From the NCBI RefSeq assembly GCF_001642725.1, contig NZ_LSUQ01000010.1, positions 1 through 64,000 on the forward strand: a stretch of 64,000 nt of DNA. The letters are read 5' to 3'. A program made the position numbers and the translations under genes. The notes under the pieces are model-generated. The model was not told the DNA's origin. It made no database searches and saw only the letters and a program-made list of their open reading frames with translations. Origin of the DNA: Ferroacidibacillus organovorans. Lineage in GTDB: Bacteria > Bacillota > Bacilli > Alicyclobacillales > SLC66. This document shows positions 46,122-56,130 of the stretch, one piece after another (position 1 is the first letter of the stretch; every line of letters begins with the position of its first letter).

Positions 46122-46187
46122 ACGCGCCTGCCAAGAGATGAATAACCGAGTTTCTTGAAACGATTGTGAAATCCGGAGGTGTGCGGA

Positions 46188-46415
46188 ATGATCGCGTTGA
46201 CACGTATGGATGGTTCGCATTTGATCATTAGCGCTTTAATGATTGAGACGATAGAATCGACGCCAGATACGGTGATTTCGCTCACCTCCGGACGTAAGTA
46301 TGTCGTTAAAGAATTGGCGAGCGATGTCGTTCACCAAGTGACCGTTTATTTACAAGAGATCGGTCTTGTTGGTGCGCACGCTGCAAATCGACATGAGGTG
46401 TCGCATGAACGCTAG
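46188..46415 (+). CDS. swrD: FlbD/SwrD family small flagellar protein
   Basis: 75 residues. MIALTRMDGSHLIISALMIE and TPDTVISLTSGRKYVVKE are the FlbD-family core. In Bacillus SwrD raises stator power for swarming. SD GGAGGT. Overlaps fliL by 11 bases. Confidence 0.9.
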   Translation: MIALTRMDGSHLIISALMIETIESTPDTVISLTSGRKYVVKELASDVVHQVTVYLQEIGLVGAHAANRHEVSHER

Positions 46416-46824
46416 AAAGGTCTCCTTTATTCTTATTCCCGCGCTTGCCGTAGTGGTTTTGGGCGGAGCGGCCGCCTACAAGTTTCTCTTTTCGTCCAAG
46501 GTTCACGCACCGCCTACGGCTGCACAACTTCAGTCGTGGCAGTACAACGTTGACAAGATCACAACCAATCTGCAGGGCAGCAGCATGATTCAAATTCAGT
46601 TGACGTTACAGGCGCTCAGCACGAAAGTTGATACAGAATTGACAGAGAGAAATGCTCAGTTGGACGATGTCGTCATCGGTGTGTTACACAATCTGAGTGC
46701 GAGCCAAATTGAGGCACCAGGTGGGCGTACGTATATGAAAGACCTGATTTTAAAACGTGTAAACGCCATTTTGACTACAGGAAAGATAACGGCCGTCTAT
46801 ATTCAAAACATGATTGTACAGTAG
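46405..46824 (+). CDS. fliL: flagellar basal body-associated protein FliL
   Basis: 139 residues: membrane helix at about 8-28, then the FliL domain with VDKITTNLQG and the C-terminal RVNAILTTGKITAVYIQNMIVQ. ATG 46405 chosen for GAGGTG upstream. Associates with the stator around the motor. Confidence 0.92.
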   Translation: MNARKVSFILIPALAVVVLGGAAAYKFLFSSKVHAPPTAAQLQSWQYNVDKITTNLQGSSMIQIQLTLQALSTKVDTELTERNAQLDDVVIGVLHNLSASQIEAPGGRTYMKDLILKRVNAILTTGKITAVYIQNMIVQ

Positions 46825-46834
46825 GGGGAACACC

Positions 46835-47830
46835 ATGCCGGATGTCTTGTCTCAGGATGAGATTGACGCGCTTTTAACAGCGCTAAACTCAGGTGAACTC
46901 ACTGCTGATGAGATTCGCAATGAATCGGATTCGGGTCGCGTTCGCGTGTATGATTTTAAGCGCGCCATGCGCTTTTCAAAAGAGCATACGCGTACCATCT
47001 CTGGGATTTATGAGAATTTTTCTAGGTTGCTGACCAACTATTTCTCTGCGCAATTGCGCACGGGCGTGCAATTCTCCGTCGCCTCGATTGATCAGTTGCC
47101 TTTTGAAGAATTTATGGGTTCAATCGCGCCGATCACCGTGCTACACGTGATCGACGTAAAACCGCTTAGTGGTAAATTTCTGCTGGAAGTTCCGAACAGT
47201 GCGTCGTACGCCATGTTGGATCGTCTCCTAGGCGGACAAGGGCAATACCAGAATGTGGGCAGGCGCATGACGGAAATCGATGTGATGGTGTTGGAGCGGC
47301 TGTTTTCTCGCACGATGAGTGCGCTCACCGCTTCGTGGGCGGATGTGGCGCAACTGCAATTCACCTATGACACGTTGGAAGTGAATCCGCAGTTTACACA
47401 GATTGCCAATCAGGGCGACATTGTGCTTCTCGTCACGTTTAGCATTGTCATCGGAAAAACGAGTGGCATCATGAATTTATGCATGCCGCATGTCGTACTT
47501 GAGCCACTGATGCAACGTTTGACATCGCGCTTTGCAATCACGCAGAAGCGGAATGACGCAGAGGCAGAAGTATCCAGAGAACATCTGCGAAGGCAATTGC
47601 ACAGCGTTGCGGTTGACCTTCAGGTGCAACTCGGAAAATCCACGCTGCCGACGAGTGATCTGTTGCGTCTGCAAATTGGTGATGTTATTCCGCTCGATTT
47701 ACGCGTAGATGAGAGCCTGTCCGTCGCCGTGGAGGATGTTGTGAAATTAAAAGGCGCTCCGGGACATTTCAGGGGTCATTACGCCGTGCGCATCACAGAA
47801 CAGGTTGAGGAGGTGAAGTTCGATGAGTAG
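46835..47830 (+). CDS. fliM: flagellar motor switch protein FliM
   Basis: 331 residues. N-terminal CheY-binding LSQDEIDALL, middle domain with VRVYDFKRAMRFSKE, and the C-terminal SpoA (surface presentation) domain with LGKSTLPTSDLLRLQIGDVIPLD. C-ring component that receives CheY-P. SD TAGGGGG. Overlaps fliY by eight bases. Confidence 0.97.
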   Translation: MPDVLSQDEIDALLTALNSGELTADEIRNESDSGRVRVYDFKRAMRFSKEHTRTISGIYENFSRLLTNYFSAQLRTGVQFSVASIDQLPFEEFMGSIAPITVLHVIDVKPLSGKFLLEVPNSASYAMLDRLLGGQGQYQNVGRRMTEIDVMVLERLFSRTMSALTASWADVAQLQFTYDTLEVNPQFTQIANQGDIVLLVTFSIVIGKTSGIMNLCMPHVVLEPLMQRLTSRFAITQKRNDAEAEVSREHLRRQLHSVAVDLQVQLGKSTLPTSDLLRLQIGDVIPLDLRVDESLSVAVEDVVKLKGAPGHFRGHYAVRITEQVEEVKFDE

Positions 47831-48998
47831 TGATTTTCTTTCACAGGATGAGATCGATGCACTGTTGCGCGGTGAATCTGCAAAAGGCGAAGATACGGAA
47901 CATGTCGAAACGCTATCAGAAATGGAATGTGACGCGATTGGGGAAATCGGAAACATTGCGTTTGGCACGGCGGCAACGACGCTGTCCATGTTGTTGCGCC
48001 ACAAAGTAAACATCACAGCACCGCGCGTAAGCGTGATACAACCCAACGATATTTCTATGGATATGTCCATACCGCACATCGCTGCGCGCGTTGATTATAC
48101 TGAGGGATTAACCGGTTCGAACGTTTTGGCCATCAAACAAACGGATGCACAAATCATTGCTGATTTGATGCTGGGTGGGGATGGCAGTAACCCTTCACCT
48201 GAAGTGAGCGAGATGCATTTGAGCGCGGTTGCGGAAGCGATGAATCAAATGATGGGCTCGGCGGCGACGTCCATGTCCACGATGCTTATGCGAACGGTTA
48301 ACATCTCGACACCGCATGTCAAAACAATCACGTCACTTGATACGGATTCGAATGAGTATCTTCCCCAGGGGAATTTTCTGGTAAGAATCCTCTTTCGATT
48401 GCAGGTTGGTGAATTGATTGACTCAAATATCATTCAGATTCTCTCTATGGAATTTGCTCACGAACTCGTGGCGACGCTTATGGCGCAGAGTTATGGAACC
48501 TATGAACCGCAAGCGCCGATCACGTCTCCTGAGCCGATTTTAGCAACGCCAAGCGCAGCCGCTCGAAGTGCTTACGCACAGACTGCGCAAGCCACGCAAC
48601 CAATTGCGCCTAGCGTGCCGCGGGGGGGCGCACCGATTCCGGAGTTTGACACAGAATCGGCAATTGAGACCGTTCACCCTGATCGCGTGGAGCGCGCGGT
48701 ATTCGCACCGCTTGACGAGCGGCCTTACGGGGAAGGGATCAAAAACCTTGATCTCTTGATGGATGTGCCTCTTGAGGTGACTGTTGAATTGGGGCGGGCG
48801 AAAAAATTGCTGCGCGATGTGCTTGATATGAGCATCGGATCCGTCTTGGAATTGGAGACGCTCGCCGGTGAACCGGTTGACATTCTTGTCAATCGAAAGA
48901 GAATTGCGCGCGGCGAAGTGGTGGTGATAGACGAACACTTTGGCGTGCGTGTCACAGATATTTTAAGCCCTGCTGAGCGGGTCAAACGCTTGCAGTAA
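47823..48998 (+). CDS. fliY: flagellar motor switch phosphatase FliY
   Basis: 391 residues. Begins LSQDEIDALLRGE (CheY-binding), followed by CheC-like phosphatase halves with EIGNIAFGTAATTL and EAMNQMMGSAATSM active-site helices, a Pro/Ala/Thr-rich linker (about 225-290), and a C-terminal SpoA/FliN domain (LEVTVELGRAKKLLRDVL). Part of the C ring and removes phosphate from CheY-P. Confidence 0.96.
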   Translation: MSSDFLSQDEIDALLRGESAKGEDTEHVETLSEMECDAIGEIGNIAFGTAATTLSMLLRHKVNITAPRVSVIQPNDISMDMSIPHIAARVDYTEGLTGSNVLAIKQTDAQIIADLMLGGDGSNPSPEVSEMHLSAVAEAMNQMMGSAATSMSTMLMRTVNISTPHVKTITSLDTDSNEYLPQGNFLVRILFRLQVGELIDSNIIQILSMEFAHELVATLMAQSYGTYEPQAPITSPEPILATPSAAARSAYAQTAQATQPIAPSVPRGGAPIPEFDTESAIETVHPDRVERAVFAPLDERPYGEGIKNLDLLMDVPLEVTVELGRAKKLLRDVLDMSIGSVLELETLAGEPVDILVNRKRIARGEVVVIDEHFGVRVTDILSPAERVKRLQ

Positions 48999-49073
48999 CG
49001 TGATTTGGTTTGCCTTTGACGTGTAGCGTAGTGAGGATTCAAAAGATGACGATGGCAATGGAGGAATTGGACA

Positions 49074-49436
49074 ATGAATCAAACCGTACTCGTTGTGGAT
49101 GACGCAGCATTTATGCGCATGATGGTCAAAGAAATTCTTACGAAAAATGGATTTCAGGTGATCGGGGAAGCGAACGACGGCGCGCAAGCGGTTGAGCGTT
49201 ATAAAGAATTGCGACCAGATCTTGTGACGATGGATATCACGATGCCGGAGATGGATGGTATTCAGGCTTTACGCGAGATCAAATCGTTTGATCCTGCAGC
49301 AAAAGTGATCATGTGTTCTGCGATGGGACAGCAGGCTATGGTCATCGAAGCCATTCAGGCTGGCGCGCGCGACTTCATTGTAAAACCGTTTCAGGCTGAG
49401 CGGGTCGTTGAAGCTGTAAAGAAAACGTTGGGCTAG
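49074..49436 (+). CDS. cheY: chemotaxis response regulator CheY
   Basis: 120-residue single receiver domain. Acidic pair Asp9-Asp10, phospho-acceptor Asp54 (TMDITMPEMDG), Ser82 in MCSAMG and Lys104 in KPF are intact. Its kinase CheA is not encoded in this window. Confidence 0.96.
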   Translation: MNQTVLVVDDAAFMRMMVKEILTKNGFQVIGEANDGAQAVERYKELRPDLVTMDITMPEMDGIQALREIKSFDPAAKVIMCSAMGQQAMVIEAIQAGARDFIVKPFQAERVVEAVKKTLG

Positions 49437-49440
49437 TCAA

Positions 49441-49869
49441 ATGAACGCGATGATGACTTTGCGGTACGTTCTCAGCTTTTTCTTTATTCTCGTGCTTGCC
49501 TATTACTCGATACGCCTGTTAGGCAAACGCGTGCCGAGCGCGCAGGGACGATCACGCGTCTTGCGTGTCGTGTCGGCTCACCCGCTAGGCCAAAACAAGA
49601 CGTTACAGGTGGTCGTCTTTGATGAAAAAACTGTTTTGCTCCTAGGGGTCGGCAGCGACGTGTCCTGTGTTGCGCGCTTTGACGATGAAGAACTGGTTGC
49701 TCGTTTGACGCGCACGCAACGCGAGAGTCAGATTGTTGAGCCTGCATTTTCGTGGATGCGCAATCGACTGCAAAAAAATCGCGCACTTTCGGACGAAGCG
49801 GCGTTTTCGGAGCTTCTCTCCAAGCGAATTGACGGTATGATGCAGTATCGCAGTCAGCATTCAGATTGA
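49441..49869 (+). CDS. fliO: flagellar biosynthetic protein FliO
   Basis: 142 residues with a single N-terminal membrane helix (about 6-24) and the FliO domain (SAHPLGQNKTLQVVVFDEKTVLLLGVG). Assists FliP ring assembly. Four bases after cheY, directly before fliP as in Bacillus. Confidence 0.92.
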   Translation: MNAMMTLRYVLSFFFILVLAYYSIRLLGKRVPSAQGRSRVLRVVSAHPLGQNKTLQVVVFDEKTVLLLGVGSDVSCVARFDDEELVARLTRTQRESQIVEPAFSWMRNRLQKNRALSDEAAFSELLSKRIDGMMQYRSQHSD

Positions 49870-49888
49870 TGAAGAGGGGAAATGGTTT

Positions 49889-50641
49889 GTGAAGAGACGC
49901 ATGGTGTGGTTTAGCGCGCCAGCTTTGTTTTTGGCGCTACCCGTTGCGCTCGCACACGCTCAAACCTCTTCGTCGGGTCTCGCGATCCATCTCACGGCGC
50001 CCACCACGCCTTCAGGAACCGTTGGCGTTTTACAAATCATCCTGTTGCTCACAGTGCTCAGCGTTGCGCCAGCGATTCTTATCATGATGACTTCGTTTAC
50101 GCGTATCATCATCGTCCTCTCCTTTGTGAGAAGCGCATTATCACTGCAGCAGTCCCCACCCAATCAGGTGCTGATTGGGCTCGCCATTTTTCTCTCGATG
50201 TTCATAATGGCGCCAACGTTTTCTGCCGTAAATCACAATGCACTTCAGCCGTATCTGGCGGGGCACATTTCGCAGTCCACAGCATTGGCAGAAGCTGAGC
50301 AACCATTTAAAGTGTTTATGGCAAGGCAGACGCGCGTGGCGGATGTACAATTGTTGCTAACGTATCGGCACGAAAAGACGCCGTCCAATTTAACCGACTT
50401 GCCGATTACAACGCTCATACCAGCGTTCGCGCTCAGTGAACTGAAAACCGCTTTTCAAATTGGATTCATGATTTATATTCCATTTCTCGTTATTGATTTA
50501 GTCGTTGCTACAACACTTATGTCTATGGGAATGATGATGCTCCCACCTGTATTGATATCACTTCCTTTCAAGTTGTTGCTCTTTGTCATGGTAGACGGAT
50601 GGTATCTTGTCGTGCGCTCTTTACTGTATGGATTCCACTAG
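49889..50641 (+). CDS. fliP: flagellar export gate protein FliP
   Basis: 250 residues with an N-terminal signal sequence ending near AHAQ and four membrane helices. SFTRIIIVLSFVRSALSLQQSPPNQVLIG and SELKTAFQIGFMIYIPFLVIDLVV-type segments (MMLPPVLISLPFKLLLFV) are the family hallmark. Core of the type III gate. Confidence 0.97.
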   Translation: MKRRMVWFSAPALFLALPVALAHAQTSSSGLAIHLTAPTTPSGTVGVLQIILLLTVLSVAPAILIMMTSFTRIIIVLSFVRSALSLQQSPPNQVLIGLAIFLSMFIMAPTFSAVNHNALQPYLAGHISQSTALAEAEQPFKVFMARQTRVADVQLLLTYRHEKTPSNLTDLPITTLIPAFALSELKTAFQIGFMIYIPFLVIDLVVATTLMSMGMMMLPPVLISLPFKLLLFVMVDGWYLVVRSLLYGFH

Positions 50642-50699
50642 ATTGAAAGAGGATTTTGTCAAATCTTGTCGAATTGAGTAGGTTAAGCGGAGTGATTGT

Positions 50700-50969
50700 G
50701 TGAATGCGAACTTTGTGGTCGGATTGGGGCAGCAGGTCGTCCTCTTAATTCTCGAACTCGCAGGCCCGCTTTTGTTGGTGGGACTTGTCGTTGGACTTTT
50801 GATCAGTATTTTTCAGGCTACGACACAAATTCAGGAGCAATCGCTGACGTTTATTCCGAAGATTGTCGCGGTGATTGTCGTTTTGTTTCTCGCAGGTCCG
50901 TGGATGCTTTCGCAAATTACGGATTTTACCAGCAACATTCTCGGTAATCTCGGTCAATTTGTAAACTGA
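50700..50969 (+). CDS. fliQ: flagellar export gate protein FliQ
   Basis: 89 residues with two membrane helices; GLLISIFQATTQIQEQSLTF and the C-terminal family residues are clear. GTG start; ends in a TGATG overlap with fliR. Confidence 0.97.
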   Translation: MNANFVVGLGQQVVLLILELAGPLLLVGLVVGLLISIFQATTQIQEQSLTFIPKIVAVIVVLFLAGPWMLSQITDFTSNILGNLGQFVN

Positions 50970-51754
50970 TGTTGACTGCGTTTGTCTTGCAAAACGTCTG
51001 GGTGTTTCTCTTGATCTTTACGCGTGTCGTGAGTTTTGTCGGGATTATGCCGGGGTTTCCTCAAGCACAGATTCCAGGTATGGTAAAGGTGTTGCTCAGT
51101 TTTTTTCTAACGTTTGTACTCTATAATTCTCTGCCTCATCCAGTGCTGTCTGAGACGCTCACGAGCATGATCGTTCCGCTATTTCTTGAAGCGGGCACAG
51201 GATTTGCGATCGGCATTGTGGCGAATGCCATATTTCTTGGCATTCAGTTCGCAGGTGAACTGTTGGATGTTCAAACCGGTTTTTCTATCAGTTCGATTGT
51301 CAGTCCGGGGACGATTGGGCCGACTAGCCTTATAACGAATCTCTATACTGTTCTATTCACGCTATGGTTTTTTTCCGTTGATGGTCACGATGTGTTGTTT
51401 TTGGCTTTATTTCACAGTTTTCGTGTCATTCCGCTTGGGCACGCGCAATTTGGCGGGCAGGGCGTCTCAAGCACCATGCTTGACGCGCTTGCATCGCTTA
51501 CGCTATTGGGCGTTGAGGTAGCTGCACCGATCTTGCTAGCGCTTTTTCTGACGAATGTCTCTCTTGCCGTCGCATCGCGCGCCGTTCCACAAATGAACGT
51601 TTTTTTTGTAGGCTTGCCGATTACTCTCTTCATTGGACTGGCGCTGATCTTGCTGCTGATTCCGGATATGACTGTTGCTTTTCAACAAGTCATGCTCGCG
51701 ATGGATGATGAGACCAACAGGATGATTCAAATGCTTGGGGGCTTTCACGCGTGA
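50969..51754 (+). CDS. fliR: flagellar export gate protein FliR
   Basis: 261 residues, six membrane helices. GIMPGFPQAQIPGMVKVLL and SLAVASRAVPQMNVFFVGLP are characteristic. Gate component next to FliP/FliQ. Overlaps flhB by four bases (GTGA). Confidence 0.96.
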   Translation: MLTAFVLQNVWVFLLIFTRVVSFVGIMPGFPQAQIPGMVKVLLSFFLTFVLYNSLPHPVLSETLTSMIVPLFLEAGTGFAIGIVANAIFLGIQFAGELLDVQTGFSISSIVSPGTIGPTSLITNLYTVLFTLWFFSVDGHDVLFLALFHSFRVIPLGHAQFGGQGVSSTMLDALASLTLLGVEVAAPILLALFLTNVSLAVASRAVPQMNVFFVGLPITLFIGLALILLLIPDMTVAFQQVMLAMDDETNRMIQMLGGFHA

Positions 51755-52833
51755 TTCGACTTGAGTTGCAGCGTTTTGCTGAAAAAACGGAACAGGCGAC
51801 ACCTAAGCGGAGGCAGGATGCTCGTCAAAAGGGACGCGTAGCAAAAAGTCCCGACCTCACTTCGAGTTTGAGTTTTTTGGCGGCGGTGGTCGGAATGTCT
51901 GTCTTTGGCAGTAATCTGCTCGGCGCAGTGATGCGGCTCTTGCAAAATTGCCTCAGCCTGTTTGTCGTATCGGCGAGTCAAAAAACACCCCACATTAAGC
52001 AACTCATTCTTCCGGGCATTACGCAAGTGGGGCTCGCGCTCATACCGATTGTTCTGACGATCATGCTTATCGGCATGCTTGCCGCTTTTTTTCAGGTGGG
52101 TCCTATGTTCACACTGTCGACGATTATGCCCGACTTTTCGAAAATTAACCCGCTTGAAGGTATTCGTCGTCTGTTCTCTTTGCACGCAATCGTTGAGTCG
52201 ATCAAGTCGATTGTCAAACTGTCGCTGATCGGTGTCGCGCTTTATGCCGCAGTGGTTCACACACAGGTTCAATACGCCTTTTTGATGGAATCGTCGACGC
52301 CAGTCATCATCGATTCTTATCTCACGAACGCAAATACCATCTTGCTGTACTCTGCGGTAATGTTTGCAGCGGTGTCTGTCGCAGACTATTTTTATCAACG
52401 CTATCAGTTTTCCCAGTCGCTACGCATGTCGCGACAAGATGTTCGCGACGAGCAGCGCGACCAAGAGGGAAATCCGCAAATGCGCCGCAGAATACGCGAA
52501 CAGGGCAGAGCAATCGCGCGAAGAAGAATGATGCAAAAGGTACCGAATGCGGATGTGATCATCACCAACCCCACCCACTTTGCCGTCGCTCTACGCTATG
52601 ACGCAAAGACAATGCAAGCGCCTCAGGTGGTGGCAAAAGGCATTGACGAAACGGCGCAACGCATTCGCGAAGTGGCGCGTCAACACGATGTTCCGATTGT
52701 CGAGAACAAGCCATTGGCGCGCGCGCTTTACCAGACGGTCGAACTGGATGAGTTTGTGCCAGGAACGCTGTTTCAAGCGGTGGCGGAAGTTTTGGCGTAT
52801 GTGTACCGCTTGCGCGGACGCGCGCTTTCGTGA
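51751..52833 (+). CDS. flhB: flagellar export switch protein FlhB
   Basis: 360 residues. EKTEQATPKRRQDARQKG N-terminus, four membrane helices, and the autocleavage site NPTH (Asn273-Pro274) in VIITNPTHFAVALRYD. Sets substrate specificity with FliK, which is frame-disrupted here. Confidence 0.97.
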   Translation: MIRLELQRFAEKTEQATPKRRQDARQKGRVAKSPDLTSSLSFLAAVVGMSVFGSNLLGAVMRLLQNCLSLFVVSASQKTPHIKQLILPGITQVGLALIPIVLTIMLIGMLAAFFQVGPMFTLSTIMPDFSKINPLEGIRRLFSLHAIVESIKSIVKLSLIGVALYAAVVHTQVQYAFLMESSTPVIIDSYLTNANTILLYSAVMFAAVSVADYFYQRYQFSQSLRMSRQDVRDEQRDQEGNPQMRRRIREQGRAIARRRMMQKVPNADVIITNPTHFAVALRYDAKTMQAPQVVAKGIDETAQRIREVARQHDVPIVENKPLARALYQTVELDEFVPGTLFQAVAEVLAYVYRLRGRALS

Positions 52834-52873
52834 GTGTATTAAATATGGGTTTTACTGAGAGGAGGATTGGTGG

Positions 52874-54907
52874 ATGAGTCGTTTTGTGTGGCTGCCTTTG
52901 CTCGGTATTATCGGGATTATTGCCATGCTCGTCATTCCGATTCCCCCGACACTGTTGGATGTGCTTCTCATCATCAATCTTTCTATTTCACTTACGGTAC
53001 TGCTCGTCGCCATGTCGATCCGGGAAGCGCTCGACTTCTCCGTTTTCCCTTCACTTTTATTGGTGACGACGTTGTTTCGACTCGCGTTAAACGTATCGTC
53101 GACACGTCTGATCCTCACGCAGGGCTATGCGGGTCATGTGATTGAAACGTTTGGCAGCTTTGTCATCGGGAGCAACGCAGTGGTCGGCGTCATTGTTTTT
53201 ATTATTTTAATTATTATTCAGTTTATTGTCATCACACGCGGTGCGGAGCGGGTCGCCGAAGTCGCTGCGCGCTTTACGCTCGATGCGATGCCCGGAAAAC
53301 AGATCAGCATTGACGCCGATTTGAACTCGGGGCTTATTAATGAAACGGATGCCCGGCAAAGGAGGAAGGCGATCGAACAAGAGGCGGACTTTTACGGCGC
53401 GATGGACGGCGCGAGCAAATTTGTCAAAGGGGATGCGATCGCCTCGATGATCATCGTTGCCGTCAACATCATTGGCGGCTTCATTATCGGAATGGCGCAG
53501 CTCAACCTGTCGTTTTCTCAAGCCATCACCCAGTTTACACAATTGTCTGTGGGAGACGGCCTTGTGAGTCAGATTCCAGCGCTTCTTTTGTCCACGGCAA
53601 CCGGCCTCATCGTTACGAGGTCTGCAACGTCTGAGCATCTTGGAAAAGACATCTTGCAACAGATTTTCTCGAATTCTACCATGCTCTCCATTGTGGCGGG
53701 GTTGATCGTGTTACTCGGCATTTTCACGCCAATCAGTATTCTTCCGACGCTCCCCGTGGCGATCATTTTTTTATTCGCCTCGCGGCGATTGGTCAGACGA
53801 AAAAAGGAGGCGGACGCGCGCGCGCTGCAGGAGGCGGAACAAAAGAAAACGGCGACGACCAAAAGCCCAGAGAGCATGTACGGGTTGCTACATATTGAAC
53901 CGATTGAATTTGAATTTGGTTATGCGTTAGTCCCTATGGCTGATCGCAGTCAAGGCGGAGATCTACTGGAACGCGTAGGCTTAATAAGAAAACAATGTGC
54001 GCTTGATCTCGGTATTGTCGTGCCTATGATACGATTTCGTGATAATCTTCAATTAAAACCGAATGAGTATATCATTAAAATTCGAGGTACTGAGGTTGCA
54101 AGGTTTGAACTTGTCCCCAATCACTACTTGGCGATGAGCGGTCCGGTTTCCGATCCGATGATTATGGGTATTCCGACAAAGGAGCCTGCGTTTGGACTGC
54201 CGGCAGAGTGGGTCAACGATACGATGCGCGAGCGCGCTGTGCTTTCTGGCTACACAGTCGTCGATCCACCTTCGCTGATTGCGACGCATCTCACCGAAAT
54301 TTTGAAGACCCATGCAGATGAGCTTTTAGGGCGTCAGGAAGTGCGCACACTCCTTGATGCAGTAAAAGAGAGACACCCTGTCCTGCTTGAAGAATTGGTG
54401 CCGCAACTGCTCGCCGTTGGAGATGTACAGCGCGTCCTGTGCAATCTTTTGCGCGAGCGTGTGAGCATTCGCGATCTTGTAAGCATCCTTGAAGCGCTCG
54501 CCGATCAGGCTCGCTTTACAAGAGACCCGGATGCACTATCTGAGTATGTCAGACAGCGTCTCGCGCGCCAGATTACAGATCAGGTGCGTTCTGGCGCCCC
54601 GTCGATCACGGCGATTACGCTCAGTCAAGCGACAGAGCGTCGGATCCAGGAGCACTTGACGCAAAACGAGCAAGGGTCACAGTTGGCGCTTGATCCACGT
54701 TTTACGGCACAGCTGATCAAAAATTTGGGAGAACACATCAACCGCTTGGCGGCGCTAGGTAAGAATTCGATTCTTTTGGTGTCGCCAGCCATTCGCGCGC
54801 AGTTGCGCAAAGTTATTCAACGAACACTTCCAGATCTTTCGGTTCTTTCGTATGCAGAACTGGATCCGGACGCACCGATTGAGAGTGGGGGGGTTGTCAA
54901 TCTCTGA
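52874..54907 (+). CDS. flhA: flagellar export protein FlhA
   Basis: 677 residues. About eight N-terminal membrane helices with FHIPEP-family residues (LFRLALNVSSTRLIL; RFTLDAMPGKQISIDADLN), and a soluble C-terminal domain (about 345-677) that docks chaperone-substrate complexes. SD GAGAGGAGG. Overlaps flhF by one base. Confidence 0.97.
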   Translation: MSRFVWLPLLGIIGIIAMLVIPIPPTLLDVLLIINLSISLTVLLVAMSIREALDFSVFPSLLLVTTLFRLALNVSSTRLILTQGYAGHVIETFGSFVIGSNAVVGVIVFIILIIIQFIVITRGAERVAEVAARFTLDAMPGKQISIDADLNSGLINETDARQRRKAIEQEADFYGAMDGASKFVKGDAIASMIIVAVNIIGGFIIGMAQLNLSFSQAITQFTQLSVGDGLVSQIPALLLSTATGLIVTRSATSEHLGKDILQQIFSNSTMLSIVAGLIVLLGIFTPISILPTLPVAIIFLFASRRLVRRKKEADARALQEAEQKKTATTKSPESMYGLLHIEPIEFEFGYALVPMADRSQGGDLLERVGLIRKQCALDLGIVVPMIRFRDNLQLKPNEYIIKIRGTEVARFELVPNHYLAMSGPVSDPMIMGIPTKEPAFGLPAEWVNDTMRERAVLSGYTVVDPPSLIATHLTEILKTHADELLGRQEVRTLLDAVKERHPVLLEELVPQLLAVGDVQRVLCNLLRERVSIRDLVSILEALADQARFTRDPDALSEYVRQRLARQITDQVRSGAPSITAITLSQATERRIQEHLTQNEQGSQLALDPRFTAQLIKNLGEHINRLAALGKNSILLVSPAIRAQLRKVIQRTLPDLSVLSYAELDPDAPIESGGVVNL

Positions 54908-56130
54908 TGTTCATCAAGAAGTTTGTCTACAAGACCATGCCACAGGCAATGGACGCAATTAAACAAGAGTTAGGGTCAGATGCCGTGATTCTGTCCAGCA
55001 GACGAATTCGCGCTCCAGGGATACTGGGGTGGTTTGGCGCTCAGTGGTATGAGGTTGTTGCGGCTGTAGATAGCGCAAAGGTACAGGATGAACGCGGCGC
55101 TATAAAACCCGAACGATTGCTATCTCAAGCACAATCACCAGCGCAAGTACCTCACCAGATCGCGGCTGGCGCACTTCGCGACATGTCCACGTTTCAGAGT
55201 GACGGACCTGCACTACCTCCTGTATTGTTGCGAGATAGCGCATTAGACCGCGGCGAAATCATGAAAAAGAGCGCGCCAAACGATCCGAGTACAAAGCGTT
55301 TGGACGTCGCGGCAATGACGCAACCGCGTTCGTCCGCGGGTGAACCACTTGATCGAGCCGTTGTTTCAACTGTGGCATTTTCCGATTCGTTGTCTATGGG
55401 TGATTCTACTGCACAGTTGGCTCGTGACATCAAGGATTTGCGAATGATGATTGCAACGATGGTTGCCAAAGATGCGGATCCAGAAGCGAGTGAACTTGGC
55501 TTACTTCTGACGCACTGGCGCGAAACGGGAATGTCGGCGACGCTTATAAAAAAATTCGAGGACTTGTATGGGTCAGTACCGTCGGCAAACCTTGGTGACT
55601 TGATTGCGCAATTTATTGAGCAGACACTCGTTCTGCCGACGCGCACGATACGCGCGGATGATCGGTGTGTTCTTTTTCTAGGGCCGACGGGTGTCGGGAA
55701 AACGACGACGATTGCCAAATTGGCGGCGCAGGCGAGACTGCGCGATCGTCGTAAAGTGGGACTGCTTACGGTAGATACGTTTCGCATCGCGGCGGTTGAA
55801 CAGTTGGGTGTCTACGCAACGATTCTGAACGTCCCCGTGGTTGTCGCTAAATCGCCTGAAGAGATTCCGGGATGTTTAGAACAATTAGCGTCGTGTGACC
55901 TGATTCTCGTTGATACAACGGGGCGAAGCTACCTTGACCAACAGGCCGTTCTAGAGCACAAAGAGGTGATTGGCGTACTCCCGGTGGATCTCTGTTATGC
56001 AGTGCTGAGTCTCAATGCGCGATACGCTGAGACAAAGCAGATGCTCACTGCGTTGTCAACAATGCATGTCGACGCATTGCTTTTACAAAACACGATGAAT
56101 CGATGCTTCCGTCTCTCGGCCTCTCGATGA
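54907..56130 (+). CDS. flhF: flagellar SRP-like GTPase FlhF, frame broken near its 3' end
   Basis: 407 residues in this frame. N-terminal FlhF part (YKTMPQAMDAIKQELGSDAVILSSRR), variable linker, then the SRP-type NG domain: [28 protein letters not shown] and DTTGRS. After VDALLL the frame reads nonsense and stops. One frame over, the expected G4 motif and tail follow (TKHDES ... FNKPLSYITNGQHVP), see next entry. Inserting one base in the T-run at 56081-56084 restores the full protein. FlhF places flagella; without G4 this product should be inactive. Confidence 0.9.
   Translation: MFIKKFVYKTMPQAMDAIKQELGSDAVILSSRRIRAPGILGWFGAQWYEVVAAVDSAKVQDERGAIKPERLLSQAQSPAQVPHQIAAGALRDMSTFQSDGPALPPVLLRDSALDRGEIMKKSAPNDPSTKRLDVAAMTQPRSSAGEPLDRAVVSTVAFSDSLSMGDSTAQLARDIKDLRMMIATMVAKDADPEASELGLLLTHWRETGMSATLIKKFEDLYGSVPSANLGDLIAQFIEQTLVLPTRTIRADDRCVLFLGPTGVGKTTTIAKLAAQARLRDRRKVGLLTVDTFRIAAVEQLGVYATILNVPVVVAKSPEEIPGCLEQLASCDLILVDTTGRSYLDQQAVLEHKEVIGVLPVDLCYAVLSLNARYAETKQMLTALSTMHVDALLLQNTMNRCFRLSASR

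Noticed and set aside
56080-56092. Programmed -1 ribosomal frameshift in flhF
   Set aside because: The site does not fit the X-XXY-YYZ slippery pattern in the zero frame, the homopolymers are only four bases long, and FlhF is not known to use recoding.
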